A DNA stretch of 64,000 bases from Salinicola sp. (GCA_002695065.1 NZNW01000142.1:38168-102167), one strand, 5' to 3'; shown: positions 24,962 to 35,516, counted from the first letter of the stretch. The notes: generated from the letters alone by a model not told the origin. Made by a program: numbers and translations.

Positions 24962-26361
24962 GAGGGAGTCGGCTCCTGAACGGAAGGGATCTGGCCGCCC
25001 CGGCTGCGCTGCCATTTCAGCAGCAGCGGGATGCAGAACAGCATCAGTATCACGTAGCCGCCGAAGATCGCCAGGTAGCTCCAGGGGCCGAGGGAGGGGG
25101 CGATCGGGGCGACGAAGAACAGCGTGGGAATATTGACCACGATGATCGCGATGTTGAAGAACGCCAGCTCCTTGGGCACCGAGGTGCTGAAGTCGGCATC
25201 CAGCATGCGCAGCAACAGAAGGCCAGTACCGGTGGAGCCGCAGCAGCAGCCGAAGGCGGTGACGGCGCGTTCCGGCCCGAGCTGGCCGCTGAGCTTGCCG
25301 ATCGCCATCGCGCCCAGGAAGGTGACCAGCGTCACCGCGACCGCGATGAGCAGGATCGGCATCAGCAGGGCCGAGAGCACGGCGATCTGGATGCTCATCA
25401 GGGTGGCGACGACCATGAAGTCCACCGAGCCGCTGGTGATGCGCTTGAGCGTGTCGTCGTCGACCTTGTGATTCCAGCCAAAGCGTTCGATCGCCATTCG
25501 CATCAGCACGCAGACCGTCAGCCCATGGATGAAGAACAGGTTGTAGCTGAAGAACACCGACAGCACCTGATTGCCCGCCACCAGCGGCTGCATTGCGCTC
25601 AGCCATACATAGGTAATGACATACGCCACGCCCAGCAGGCCCAGATGCCAGGCCAGCGAGTCAACGGTGCCGGCGTGCGAGACCTGCTTGCCGGCCGAAG
25701 GCTGGGTCTCGGGCGTGTGAAAGCCGCGCACGAAGTCGTCGTCCAGCGTCGAATGGCGGTTGGCGTTGAGCCCCCGCTTGAGAAAGTAGCGTGCGGCCGG
25801 CACGCCGACGACGAAGGCGGCCACGAAGCCCAGCGAGGCGAAGATCACGCCCACCTGCGCGGCGTTGGCGATGCCGTAGTCGTTCTCCCAGATCGTGCCG
25901 TAGGTCAGTGCCTGCCCCGGCCCTTGGGTAAATCCATGGGTGACGATGGCGCCAAGCAGCGGACTGAGATCGCTGCCGGTGATCAGGTCGTAGCCCGCCA
26001 TCAGCCCGAATCCGATCACCGCCTGGGCGCCGAGGCTGGCGGTCCAGATCAGCGTCAACCACAGCCCGCCACCGACGATACCCTGGCGCTGCTCGCCCGC
26101 GGCCGGCTTGGGGCTGCCGGTCAGACATAGCGACATGAAGCTCAGGGTGAAGAAGTGAAAAGCGAGTGCGGTGAAATCGGAAGGGTCGTAGCCGGGAATC
26201 AGCCCCGAGGAGAGCCCGGCGAAGCCGATGATGCCCGCCACGATACTGCCGGGAATCAAGCTGGCCCGCAGCCAGGAAAGACGGCTGCGCAGCAGGCTGC
26301 CGACGACCAGCAGGGCGGCGATCAGCGCGAAGGCGATGACGCCATGGAAGGTGCTGCCCAT
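24958..26361 (-). CDS. GltS-like sodium/glutamate symporter family protein
   Basis: A 467-residue inner-membrane protein with about eleven hydrophobic helices. The duplicated family features, such as VTHGFTQGPGQALTYG and GCCCGSTGTGLLLLRM, resemble the GltS superfamily of sodium-dependent anion symporters. It is longer than GltS of E. coli (401), mainly by a hydrophilic central loop (residues about 205-240). It heads the coupled unit with amidohydrolase and CobW. The divergent MocR gene may control it. Substrate: an organic anion, possibly an N-acyl amino acid. Confidence 0.8.
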   Translation of the reverse strand: MGSTFHGVIAFALIAALLVVGSLLRSRLSWLRASLIPGSIVAGIIGFAGLSSGLIPGYDPSDFTALAFHFFTLSFMSLCLTGSPKPAAGEQRQGIVGGGLWLTLIWTASLGAQAVIGFGLMAGYDLITGSDLSPLLGAIVTHGFTQGPGQALTYGTIWENDYGIANAAQVGVIFASLGFVAAFVVGVPAARYFLKRGLNANRHSTLDDDFVRGFHTPETQPSAGKQVSHAGTVDSLAWHLGLLGVAYVITYVWLSAMQPLVAGNQVLSVFFSYNLFFIHGLTVCVLMRMAIERFGWNHKVDDDTLKRITSGSVDFMVVATLMSIQIAVLSALLMPILLIAVAVTLVTFLGAMAIGKLSGQLGPERAVTAFGCCCGSTGTGLLLLRMLDADFSTSVPKELAFFNIAIIVVNIPTLFFVAPIAPSLGPWSYLAIFGGYVILMLFCIPLLLKWQRSRGGQIPSVQEPTPS

Positions 26362-26392
26362 GATGTAGTCCTCGTGATTGACGTTGTTATGG

Positions 26393-26435
26393 CTGGCCCA
26401 TACTAAAGTTCGCGCTGTACGGCACTACAGGCCAG
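26393..26435. promoter_or_regulatory. Inverted CTGGCC...GGCCAG in the MocR/GltS-like divergent region
   Basis: CTGGCC (26393-26398) and GGCCAG (26430-26435) flank 31 bases in the 181-bp region between two divergent starts. MocR regulators often bind paired half-sites of this spacing. The assignment is weak. Confidence 0.3.
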
Positions 26436-26542
26436 ATTCCCGTCATGCTCGGGACAGTTCCGAACCCCGGCCGCCTGTCGAACAGGTCGACTGGCGCGGA
26501 TCTTGCAGCGTGTAGAGCTCAGCCACGGGGCGGGAGCTCGGC

Positions 26543-28003
26543 ATGCTCGATCACTATTTTCATCTCGACTTCGATACCCGGCGCGGCCTGCAGGAGCAGC
26601 TGCGCGAGGCGCTGCTGGATGCCATTCACACCGGCACCATCCCCACCGAGGAGGCGCTGCCCTCGTGCCGCAAGCTGTCGCTGCAGCTCGGCATCTCGCG
26701 CAATACGGTGGCGCTGGTCTACGAAGGGCTGGTGGAGGATGGGTATCTGGTCAGCCGGCCGCGCAGCGGTTACTACCTGCACGATGCCTATCACGAGCCC
26801 GATGCACTGGAAACGAGCCCGGCAACGCACGACGAGATCGTCAATGCACCTTCCTGGGGCAGTCGTTTCACCCATCGGCCCAGCCATCTGCAGGGCGTCC
26901 TGCGTCCCGGCAACTGGATGAGTTACGAATTTCCCTTCGTCTACGGCCAGTTGGATACCCGGCTGTTTCCCCTTGAGCAGTGGCGCGAGACCTCGCGGCG
27001 GCTGCTCGGCGGGCGCCGCGAACGACACTGGTTGGGCGATCGTTACGATCAGGACGACCCGATGCTGGTCGAGCAACTGCGAACCCGGGTGCTGCCCAAG
27101 CGCGGCATTCACGCGCGCAGCGACGAGATCCTGATCACGCTGGGATCGCAGAATGCCCTGTTCCTGATCGCCCAACTGCTGTTCGACGCGCGCACCCGGG
27201 TGGCAATGGAGAATCCCGGCTACCGCGAAGCGGCCAACGTCTTCCTGCGCCAGGGGGCACAACTGAGCTATCAGCGGATCGACGCTGAAGGCATGTGCCT
27301 GGATGCGGCAGCGGCCGGGAGCGACTATCTCTACGTGACGCCGAGCCATCAGGGGCCGACCGGGGTGACCATGAGCCGCCGTCGACGGGAAGCATTGATC
27401 GAGCAGATCCAGCGCCGCGATCAGATCGTGCTGGAAGACGATTACGACGCCGAGGTCAATTTCGATCGTCACGCCCAGCCGGCACTGAAGGCGAGCCGGG
27501 CGGGTTCCCGCGTGATCTACATGAGCAGTCTGTCGAAACCGCTGTCTCCCGGCTTGCGGCTGGGATACGTGGTGGCCGATGCCGAACTGATCGAGGAGTT
27601 GCGGGCGCTGCGGCGGCTGATGTATCGCCATCCGCCCTCCGGTCTGCAGCAGCAGCTGGCGCAGTTCCTCTCCCAGGGGCATTACGATCGCTATCTGCGC
27701 CAGTTCGCCGACGAGATGCGTCATCGCTGGGAGATCATGGATGCCGCCATCGCTCGGGAGCTGCCCGATTGTCGTCGGGTCGGGGGAGATCATGCCAGCG
27801 TGTTCTGGCTGGAGACGCCGGATGCGACCGATACGCAGCGGCTGGCCTGGCAGGCGGCCCAGCGCGGCGTGCTGATCGAGCCGGGCTTCCAGCACTTCTT
27901 CGACTCGGCACCGCCACGCAACTACATGCGCCTCGGGTTCGGCGCCATCGATGCCGAGCGTATCGAACCCGGGATCCAGCGACTGGCGCAGGCCTTCGGC
28001 TAG
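26543..28003 (+). CDS. MocR-type PLP-dependent transcriptional regulator
   Basis: A 486-residue fusion of a GntR winged helix (residues 10-75; LPSCRKLSLQLGISRNTVALVYEGL) with a class I aminotransferase fold (residues about 120-486). The PLP lysine is in SSLSKPLSPGLRLGY, and YVTPSHQGPTG and DDYDAEVNFD are typical. Such proteins sense amines or amino acids through PLP. It is divergent from the GltS-like/amidohydrolase/CobW unit and convergent with an aminotransferase gene, either of which could be its target. GGGAG lies 6 bases before the ATG. Confidence 0.9.
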   Translation: MLDHYFHLDFDTRRGLQEQLREALLDAIHTGTIPTEEALPSCRKLSLQLGISRNTVALVYEGLVEDGYLVSRPRSGYYLHDAYHEPDALETSPATHDEIVNAPSWGSRFTHRPSHLQGVLRPGNWMSYEFPFVYGQLDTRLFPLEQWRETSRRLLGGRRERHWLGDRYDQDDPMLVEQLRTRVLPKRGIHARSDEILITLGSQNALFLIAQLLFDARTRVAMENPGYREAANVFLRQGAQLSYQRIDAEGMCLDAAAAGSDYLYVTPSHQGPTGVTMSRRRREALIEQIQRRDQIVLEDDYDAEVNFDRHAQPALKASRAGSRVIYMSSLSKPLSPGLRLGYVVADAELIEELRALRRLMYRHPPSGLQQQLAQFLSQGHYDRYLRQFADEMRHRWEIMDAAIARELPDCRRVGGDHASVFWLETPDATDTQRLAWQAAQRGVLIEPGFQHFFDSAPPRNYMRLGFGAIDAERIEPGIQRLAQAFG

Positions 28004-28066
28004 CCCCGACCCCAGACGACAGCGACCGGCAAGTCGCCGGCCGCCAGTCCGATCTCGCGAACCCGA

Positions 28067-29395
28067 TCAGCCAGCCGCAAACTCGCCCAGCACGTCATCG
28101 AGGATCGACAGCCCCTCGGTGACTTCCGCGTCGCTGACGATGCACGGCGGCACCACGTGAATGCGATTCTCGACCACGAACGGCAGCAGACCCTTGGCGA
28201 TCAGGGCGTTCTTGATCGTACCCATCGCCGCGGCCGGTAGCGGGGCGCGGGTCCGGCGATCGCTGACCAGCTCCAGCGCGTGGAACACGCCGAGGCCGCG
28301 GGTTTCGCCGACGATGGCATGATCCCTCGCGAGCTGCTGGAGCCCGGCAGCCAGCGGACCGTTGCCGATGCGGTCGGCGTTTTCCACGATCCCTTCGTCG
28401 CTCATCGCGTCCAGCGTGGCGACGATCGAGGCCATCGCCAGCGGATGGCCCGAATAGGTCAGCCCGCCGAAGAACATGTGATCGTCGAAATGGCGGCAGA
28501 TCTCATCCGAAATGATCACGCCCCCGGCCGGCACATAGCCGGAGTTGACCCCCTTGGCGAACACGATCAGATCCGGCCTGGCGCCGAAGTGCTCGAGGGC
28601 GAACCAGCGCCCGGTGCGGCCGAAGCCGGCCATGACCTCGTCGAAGATCACCAGGATGCCGTACTGGTCGGCCAGTTGGCGCACGCCTTCCAGGTAGCCC
28701 TTGGGCGGAATCAGCACGCCGGCGGTGCCGGGAATCGATTCCAGCAGAATCGCCGCGATGGCGCTGGGGCCTTCGCACTCGATCACCCGCTTCAGGTGCT
28801 GCAGCGCGCGCTGGCACTCCTCTTCCTCGGTGCCGGCCCAGAAGTCGCTGCGATAGAGGAAGGGGTTGAAGAAGTGCGCATGGCCGCGGGCGAACTCGTT
28901 GGGCACCCGGCGCGGATCGCCGGTGGCGACGATGGCCGAGCCGGTGTTGCCGTGGTAGGAGCGGTAGGCCGACAGGATCTTGTCGCGACCGGTCACGCTG
29001 CGCGCCATGCGCATGGCGTTTTCGTTGGCGTCGGCGCCGGCGTTGGTGAAGAACACCTTGCCGAAGCCGGACGGCGCCCGGTCGAGAATCCGCCTGGCCG
29101 CCTCGCCGCGAGCGAGATTGGCGTGGGCCGGGGCGATGGTGGCCAGCTGCTCCGCCTGGGCCTGGATGGCGGCGATCACCTTGGGATGCTGGTGGCCGAT
29201 ATTGGTATTGACCAGCTGGCTGCTGAAGTCCAGGTACTCCTTGCCGGCGTAGTCCCACAGCCGGCAGCCCTTGCCCCCGGCGATCACCAGGGGCGACAGA
29301 TTGCCCTGCGACGACCAGGAGTGAAACACGTGCCGGCGGTCGAGCCGATGGACATGCTCATTGGAAACGTCGTCGTTGATGAAGGTGTCGGTCAT
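28067..29395 (-). CDS. Class III (omega) aminotransferase
   Basis: A 442-residue PLP-dependent aminotransferase of the omega-amino acid group. FTNAGADANENAMRMAR binds the PLP phosphate, IFDEVMAGFGRTG holds the PLP aspartate, and the Schiff-base lysine is in VFAKGVNSGYVPAG. The N-terminal HVFHSWSSQGNLSPLVIAGG resembles taurine-pyruvate-type enzymes, but the amine donor cannot be fixed. It ends 63 bases from the convergent MocR gene. Its promoter lies next to a MITE-like repeat (29443-29612). Confidence 0.88.
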   Translation of the reverse strand: MTDTFINDDVSNEHVHRLDRRHVFHSWSSQGNLSPLVIAGGKGCRLWDYAGKEYLDFSSQLVNTNIGHQHPKVIAAIQAQAEQLATIAPAHANLARGEAARRILDRAPSGFGKVFFTNAGADANENAMRMARSVTGRDKILSAYRSYHGNTGSAIVATGDPRRVPNEFARGHAHFFNPFLYRSDFWAGTEEEECQRALQHLKRVIECEGPSAIAAILLESIPGTAGVLIPPKGYLEGVRQLADQYGILVIFDEVMAGFGRTGRWFALEHFGARPDLIVFAKGVNSGYVPAGGVIISDEICRHFDDHMFFGGLTYSGHPLAMASIVATLDAMSDEGIVENADRIGNGPLAAGLQQLARDHAIVGETRGLGVFHALELVSDRRTRAPLPAAAMGTIKNALIAKGLLPFVVENRIHVVPPCIVSDAEVTEGLSILDDVLGEFAAG

Positions 29396-29442
29396 GGCAG
29401 GGTTCCTGTTGTGTGGCGTTCACTGTCTCGATCCAAGACTAC

Positions 29443-29612
29443 GCTTTGTCTGAAAAATGCCTGCGCTCAACCATACGGCGTTAAAAATCGGCTGGTGCGC
29501 CAGCCCGGTCAAAATGCTCATTTACCCCTCGTAAACTGGAGCGCCAGCCCGGTCCTTTTTTCACCGATTTTTGCCTTGTCTGGCTATCGCTCGTCGATTT
29601 TTCAGACAGAGC
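29443..29612. repeat. MITE-like hairpin repeat, copy A
   Basis: A 170-bp non-coding element with 16-bp terminal inverted arms (29443-29458 with 29597-29612, one mismatch). Its core shares ATGCCTGCGCTC, ATACGGCGTTAAAA, ATGCTCATTTACCCC, GTAAACT and CGATTTTTGCCTTGTCT with copy B at 34439-34590. Copy A also holds two direct copies of GCGCCAGCCCGGTC (29497-29510, 29541-29554) that copy B lacks. It fills most of the 393-bp gap between the aminotransferase and TauE/SafE genes. Confidence 0.8.
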
Positions 29613-29664
29613 TTAAGGGGCGATGGTTCGATCGCGTAGAGCCAGAATGCGGTGGCGACCGTGA

Positions 29665-31425
<1,761 letters not shown>

Positions 31426-31462
31426 GCGACGCCGCCTCGGCGAGGGGCGCGGCCACAACGAG

Positions 31463-31500
31463 AAAGACCCGAGCCTGTCATTCGCAGGCTCGGGTCTTTT
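31463..31500. terminator. Strong bidirectional rho-independent terminator
   Basis: A perfect 15-bp stem (31463-31477 with 31485-31499) with a 7-base loop begins with AAA and ends with TTTT. It lies between the converging ydfG and Tim44-like genes. Confidence 0.9.
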
Positions 31501-31524
31501 CGTTCAGGGCGGCTCCGGGCTTCG

Positions 31525-32355
31525 TCAGGCGCTCGGATTCTGCTCGATGCCCTGAACGTACCACGGTGCGCCGTCACGCAGCGCCCGTTTCAGGTGCCAG
31601 GTCTCGTTGAACTCGGTCTCCTCGCCGTTCTCCTCGAGCACGCCATGAAACAGCACGGTGGCTTCGGCTTCGTCCTTGAACTCCTGCACGCTGCCCAGTT
31701 CGGCGAACAGGCGCACGATTTCGGTGCGATTGTTGGCCGGTTGCTCCATGCGCTCCGCTTTCAGCAGGTTGTAGAGTTCGGGCGTGACGTACTCCTGAAT
31801 CCGGCTCAGGTCGTTGTTGTCCCAGGCGCGCTGGAGGGTGGTGAAGTGCTCCTTGGCGCCGGCCAGGAAACGTTCGCGATCGAACCAGGCAGGCTCGGTG
31901 GCGATGCCTCCGGTGCTCGTGCCCGTCGCGCCGGTGCCCATGAACGGAGCCGGCTGGGCGCTGGTGTCATGGTGCGCTTGACCGTCATCGCGATGGCCGG
32001 CGGGGGCGTGGCGTCGACGGCCCGCCAGTAGCCGGAAGCCGATGAAAGCGACCAGCGCGATCAGCAGGAAGTCCATCATCCGCAACCCGTCGAAGGCGCC
32101 ACCGAAGAACAGCGACGCCAGCAGGCCGCCCGCGAGCATTCCCGCCAGCGGGCCGGCGAAGCGCGACAGTCCGGCGCTGGGCTGGCGGGGCGGGGCGGAT
32201 GCGTTGCTGCGTGTCGTGGTCGGGGTGGGCTGCTGCACCGAGCGCGAGTAGGAACCGAAGCTCTTGCCGCCACCCATGCGGCGAGCCTCGGCGTGGTCGA
32301 CGGCGGCGGCAAAGCCGAGCATACCGACCATCAACATGACGAGCAGATGACGCAT
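31525..32355 (-). CDS. Tim44-like domain membrane protein
   Basis: A 276-residue protein with an N-terminal signal or anchor (residues 1-23), a Ser/Thr/Pro-rich linker, two hydrophobic segments (about 65-85 and 90-108) and a C-terminal Tim44-like domain (about 155-270) with the FTTLQRAWDNNDLSRIQEYVTPELY motif. Bacterial relatives are membrane-tethered and of unknown function. AGGAG is 6 bases before the ATG at 32355. It is transcribed in line with yaaA and tas, but with a gap of 138 bases to yaaA. Confidence 0.85.
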   Translation of the reverse strand: MRHLLVMLMVGMLGFAAAVDHAEARRMGGGKSFGSYSRSVQQPTPTTTRSNASAPPRQPSAGLSRFAGPLAGMLAGGLLASLFFGGAFDGLRMMDFLLIALVAFIGFRLLAGRRRHAPAGHRDDGQAHHDTSAQPAPFMGTGATGTSTGGIATEPAWFDRERFLAGAKEHFTTLQRAWDNNDLSRIQEYVTPELYNLLKAERMEQPANNRTEIVRLFAELGSVQEFKDEAEATVLFHGVLEENGEETEFNETWHLKRALRDGAPWYVQGIEQNPSA

Positions 32356-32493
32356 GGCGTTCTCCTGAAAATCAGCGTTATTGCGGGTCGAGTGACGACG
32401 TCGCGGCACTCGTTGCTGCGGGCATTGTTGCAGATGGGCGTGAATGGAAGCTGAACGGCGTCACATTTCCCCTGATTCTTTGGTCGCGTCCCG

Positions 32494-33276
32494 CTATTCA
32501 CGATCCCGTTCGCGGCGGCGAAAGACGGGTTTGCCCGGCTTGGACTCGTCGGGTGCATGGCGATAGCCGGCGACGTCGAACTCGGTCAACGCCGCGGGGT
32601 CCTCGATGCGTTCGCGAATCAGCCACGCTGCCATCAGGCCACGTGCCTTCTTGGCGTAGAAGCTGATGATCTTGAACTGGCCGTTCTTCTCGTCCTGGAA
32701 CACCGGCGAGACCACATCGGCCTGGAGTCGCTTGAAGTCGATCGCCTTGCTGTATTCGTTGGAGGCGAGGTTGACCAGCGTCGGACTGCCGCTGGCGGCA
32801 ACGGCCTGGTCGAGATCGGGGGTCAACCGCTCCCGCCAGTAGGCGTAGAGATCCTTGCCGGCGGCATTCTCCAGCTGGATGCCCATCTCCAGGCGATAGG
32901 GCTGGATCAGATCCAGCGGCCGCAGCATGCCGTAGAGTCCGGACAGGATCCGCAGATGATCCTGAGCGAAGGCGTTGTCTGCCTTGCTGAAGGAGGCCGC
33001 CTCCAACCCGACGTAGACATCGCCCTGGAAGGCCTGCGCCGCTGGCTTGGCGTTATCCAGCGAGAACGGTGTCTTCCAGTCGGCGTAACGGGCGGCGTTG
33101 AGCCCGGCGAGCTTGTCGCTGATGCCCATCAGTTGCGACAGCTGCTGGGGGGAATAGCCGCGCAGGATGCCGATCAGCTCTCGACTCAGGTCGAGGTAGT
33201 CGGGCTGGGTGACGTCCCGGGTCGTCGGGGGCGTCTCGAAATCCAGGGTCTTGGCGGGGGAGAGAATGCTGAGCAT
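32494..33276 (-). CDS. yaaA: Peroxide stress protein YaaA
   Basis: A 260-residue DUF328/UPF0246 protein. In E. coli, YaaA limits free iron and DNA damage during hydrogen peroxide stress. The family start [13 protein letters not shown], the [14 protein letters not shown] motif and the C-terminal [13 protein letters not shown] motif are present. The last ~25 residues are highly charged (RRRERDRE end). The gene follows tas by 90 bases on the same strand. Confidence 0.95.
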   Translation of the reverse strand: MLSILSPAKTLDFETPPTTRDVTQPDYLDLSRELIGILRGYSPQQLSQLMGISDKLAGLNAARYADWKTPFSLDNAKPAAQAFQGDVYVGLEAASFSKADNAFAQDHLRILSGLYGMLRPLDLIQPYRLEMGIQLENAAGKDLYAYWRERLTPDLDQAVAASGSPTLVNLASNEYSKAIDFKRLQADVVSPVFQDEKNGQFKIISFYAKKARGLMAAWLIRERIEDPAALTEFDVAGYRHAPDESKPGKPVFRRRERDRE

Positions 33277-33308
33277 GGCGCGCTTACCCGTGCTGGAGGT
33301 GGCGTTAT

Positions 33309-33327
33309 CGGTCGCCGATGGCGACCG
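33309..33327. other. Small perfect hairpin between tas and yaaA
   Basis: An 8-bp stem (33309-33316 with 33320-33327) closes a GAT loop just beyond the tandem units at the end of tas. No T-run follows. It may weaken transcription into yaaA. Confidence 0.35.
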
Positions 33328-33329
33328 TC

Positions 33330-33368
33330 AGGACCGAGTTTCGAAAACGAGTCTCAGGGCCGAGTTTC
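33330..33368 (-). repeat. Three tandem 13-bp units across the tas stop codon
   Basis: Units 33330-33342, 33343-33355 and 33356-33368 are variants of AGGACCGAGTTTC; the outer two differ at one position, the middle one is more diverged. The stop of tas occupies 33367-33369, overlapping the unit nearest the gene. Confidence 0.8.
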
Positions 33369-34404
33369 ATGGGCAGGGATTGGAAATTCGTCGATGCACG
33401 CCCTCGATCGCCTCGACGACTTCGGCGGACAGCTCGAGCGAGTCGCTGTCGATATTGGCATCGAGCTGCTCGAGGGTCGTCGCACCGATGATATTGCTGG
33501 TCACGAACGGCCGGGACGTGACGTAGGCCAGCGCCATCCGGGCCGGGTCCAGGCCGTGCTCGCGGGCAATGTCGACGTAGGCCTGGGTCGCCTCCTGGGC
33601 CAGCTCGGAGGTATAGCGCGAGAACCGCTCGAACAGGGTCAGGCGGCCCTTGGGCGGCTTCCGGCCGTCGAGGTACTTGCCGCTGAGCACGCCGAAGGCC
33701 AGCGGCGAGTAGGCCAGCAGACCGACGGATTCGCGGTGGGCGATTTCGGACAGGCCGATCTCGAAGCTGCGGTTGAGCAGGTTGTAGGGATTCTGGATGC
33801 TGGCGACGCGCGGCAGGCCCTGGGTCTCGGCCAGGTGGAGGCAGCGCATGACGCCCCAAGGGGTGTCGTTGGAGAGCCCCACGGCGCGGATCTTGCCGGC
33901 GTCCACGGCCTCTTTCAGGGCGCCCAGGGTCTCTTCCAGCGGCGTGGCGTCGCTGTCGTCGCCCGGCAGGTAGCCCAGCTGGCCGAAGCAATTGACGTGA
34001 CGGTCCGGCCAGTGGAGCTGATAGAGGTCGAGATAGTCGGTCTGCAGGCGCTCGAGGCTCGCGTCCAGCGCCTGGTGAATCTGTTCGCGGGTGTGTCGCG
34101 GGCCGCCGCGAAGATGCTCCATGCCGCGTCCGGCACCCGCCGCCTTGCTGGCGATGATGAGATCGTCGCGCTTGCCGCGCTGCTTCAACCAGCTGCCGAT
34201 ATAGGCCTCGGTGCGGCCCTGGGTCTCGGGTTTGGGCGGTACAGGATACATCTCGGCGGCGTCGATGAAGTTGATGCCGGCGGCGACGGCACGATCGAGC
34301 TGCTCGTGCGCCTCGGCCTCGGTGTTCTGTTCGCCGAACGTCATGGTGCCGAGGCACAGGCGCGAAACCTGGATGTCGGTCTTGCCTAGGGGGCGTCGCT
34401 GCAT
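33367..34404 (-). CDS. tas: Aldo/keto reductase, Tas family
   Basis: A 345-residue NADPH-dependent aldo/keto reductase matching the Tas group. The catalytic set is present: Asp and Tyr in FIDAAEMYPVP, Lys in IIASKAAG and His in LYQLHWPDR. The C-terminal part binds the cofactor phosphate (VTSNIIGATTLEQLDANI). The length equals Tas of E. coli (346). Upstream, its promoter region meets copy B of the MITE-like repeat. Confidence 0.9.
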   Translation of the reverse strand: MQRRPLGKTDIQVSRLCLGTMTFGEQNTEAEAHEQLDRAVAAGINFIDAAEMYPVPPKPETQGRTEAYIGSWLKQRGKRDDLIIASKAAGAGRGMEHLRGGPRHTREQIHQALDASLERLQTDYLDLYQLHWPDRHVNCFGQLGYLPGDDSDATPLEETLGALKEAVDAGKIRAVGLSNDTPWGVMRCLHLAETQGLPRVASIQNPYNLLNRSFEIGLSEIAHRESVGLLAYSPLAFGVLSGKYLDGRKPPKGRLTLFERFSRYTSELAQEATQAYVDIAREHGLDPARMALAYVTSRPFVTSNIIGATTLEQLDANIDSDSLELSAEVVEAIEGVHRRISNPCP

Positions 34405-34438
34405 GTTGCGCTCCAGATGAAAAAACGGATGTTGACGA

Positions 34439-34590
34439 GCCTGAGAGGGTGTTTACAAAATGCCTGCGCTCGGCAATACGGCGTTAAAATCGGCCTCAAA
34501 TGCTCATTTACCCCGTGTAAACTCCGCCTTTTCGACCGATTTTGCCTTGTCTTGCCTTCGCTCGCCGAACTTGTAAACACCCTCTGAGGC
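34439..34590. repeat. MITE-like hairpin repeat, copy B
   Basis: A 152-bp element with 20-bp terminal inverted arms (34439-34458 with 34571-34590, one mismatch; the inner 15 bp are perfect). An inner dyad (AAAATCGG / CCGATTTT) lets nearly the whole element fold into one long hairpin. The core is shared with copy A at 29443-29612, but the terminal arms differ. No open frame and no clear target-site duplication. The 457-bp gap 34405-34861 holds this element and, after it, GC-rich sequence with no gene that I can support. Confidence 0.82.
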
Positions 34591-34861
34591 GTGATGAAAA
34601 GCCGTTGGACATCGTATGTTACTGGCGCCGCTGGAAAGCGGCAAACCGGCGCCGGACGCGAGGGGTTGAGTCGCCACGCGGGCAGGCGTATCCTTGCGGC
34701 CTTTCGCCGCCCGGCCTCGGCCGTGCGCGCCTGTGAAGGGTCGATTCCGACGCGCCATAGAGCGTTGCCTGGTGTTGCGGTAATAGAAAACAAGATGCGT
34801 TCAGATCGACACGGTAGTTCGGACCGTTAACGGGTCCCAGTCTCCAGGGTCACTGTCAGTT

Positions 34862-35377
34862 ATGCCACAGACGTTTTCTTTCTTTACGCGATTCGAGTTC
34901 CGTCTGGCCACGCAGCTCAGCCACACGCGCTGGATGACGCGTTCGCCGGGCAAGCAGCGGTTGATGCTGCGCTGGTTCAAGCGTTGCGCCGATGCCGGCC
35001 ATGTCCCCGCGCGGTCGCTCTACGGCCGGGTGCTGATGCATCGTGGGATCTCCCCCCGCGACAAGTCCACCGGCGCGCGTTATGTCCTGCAGGCGGCCCA
35101 GCAGGGGGATCGCCATGCGCAATACCAGGCCGGGCGCATCTACGAACTGGGTTGTTCGCAGTACCAGCCCAACGAGCACCATGCGGTGACCTGGTATGCC
35201 CGCGCGGGCGAGAATGGCCATGTCCAGGCCGCAACACGGTTGGCCGACGCGTATCGGCACGGCGAGCTGGGCCTGCCCCACGACCCTGCTCGCGCGGACG
35301 ATTGGCAGCGCTGGGCCCGGCATCTCACCGAAGACAGTCCCACTGGCGAGGCGCCCGCCGCGCTCGCGGCGCACTGA
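34862..35377 (+). CDS. Sel1-repeat (TPR-like) protein
   Basis: A 171-residue protein with three to four Sel1-like helical repeats, for example ARSLYGRVLMHRG, GARYVLQAAQQGDRHAQYQAGRIYELG and AVTWYARAGENGHVQAATRLADAYRHGELG. Such repeats bind other proteins. There is no signal peptide, so it is probably cytoplasmic. The ribosome site before the ATG is weak. The partner is unknown; no neighbour points to one. Confidence 0.8.
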   Translation: MPQTFSFFTRFEFRLATQLSHTRWMTRSPGKQRLMLRWFKRCADAGHVPARSLYGRVLMHRGISPRDKSTGARYVLQAAQQGDRHAQYQAGRIYELGCSQYQPNEHHAVTWYARAGENGHVQAATRLADAYRHGELGLPHDPARADDWQRWARHLTEDSPTGEAPAALAAH

Positions 35378-35412
35378 GCCGCCCGCAACCTTCCGGGTTT
35401 CCGGCGTGACCT

Positions 35413-35433
35413 CCGCCACCGGCCAGGTGGCGG
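35413..35433. terminator. Hairpin after the Sel1-repeat gene
   Basis: An 8-bp stem CCGCCACC/GGTGGCGG with a 5-base loop lies 36 bases past the stop. No T-run. Confidence 0.3.
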
Positions 35434-35516
35434 GGTGAAGTCGCGCTTCATCACTGTCATGATGGCGCATCATCGGCGTCGCAAGATGAGACGGCATCAT
35501 GGAAGGAGCCCGTGAC

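Noticed and set aside
29443..29612. Insertion sequence explanation for the hairpin repeats
   Set aside because: No transposase or remnant is present, and the element is far too short for an autonomous insertion sequence.
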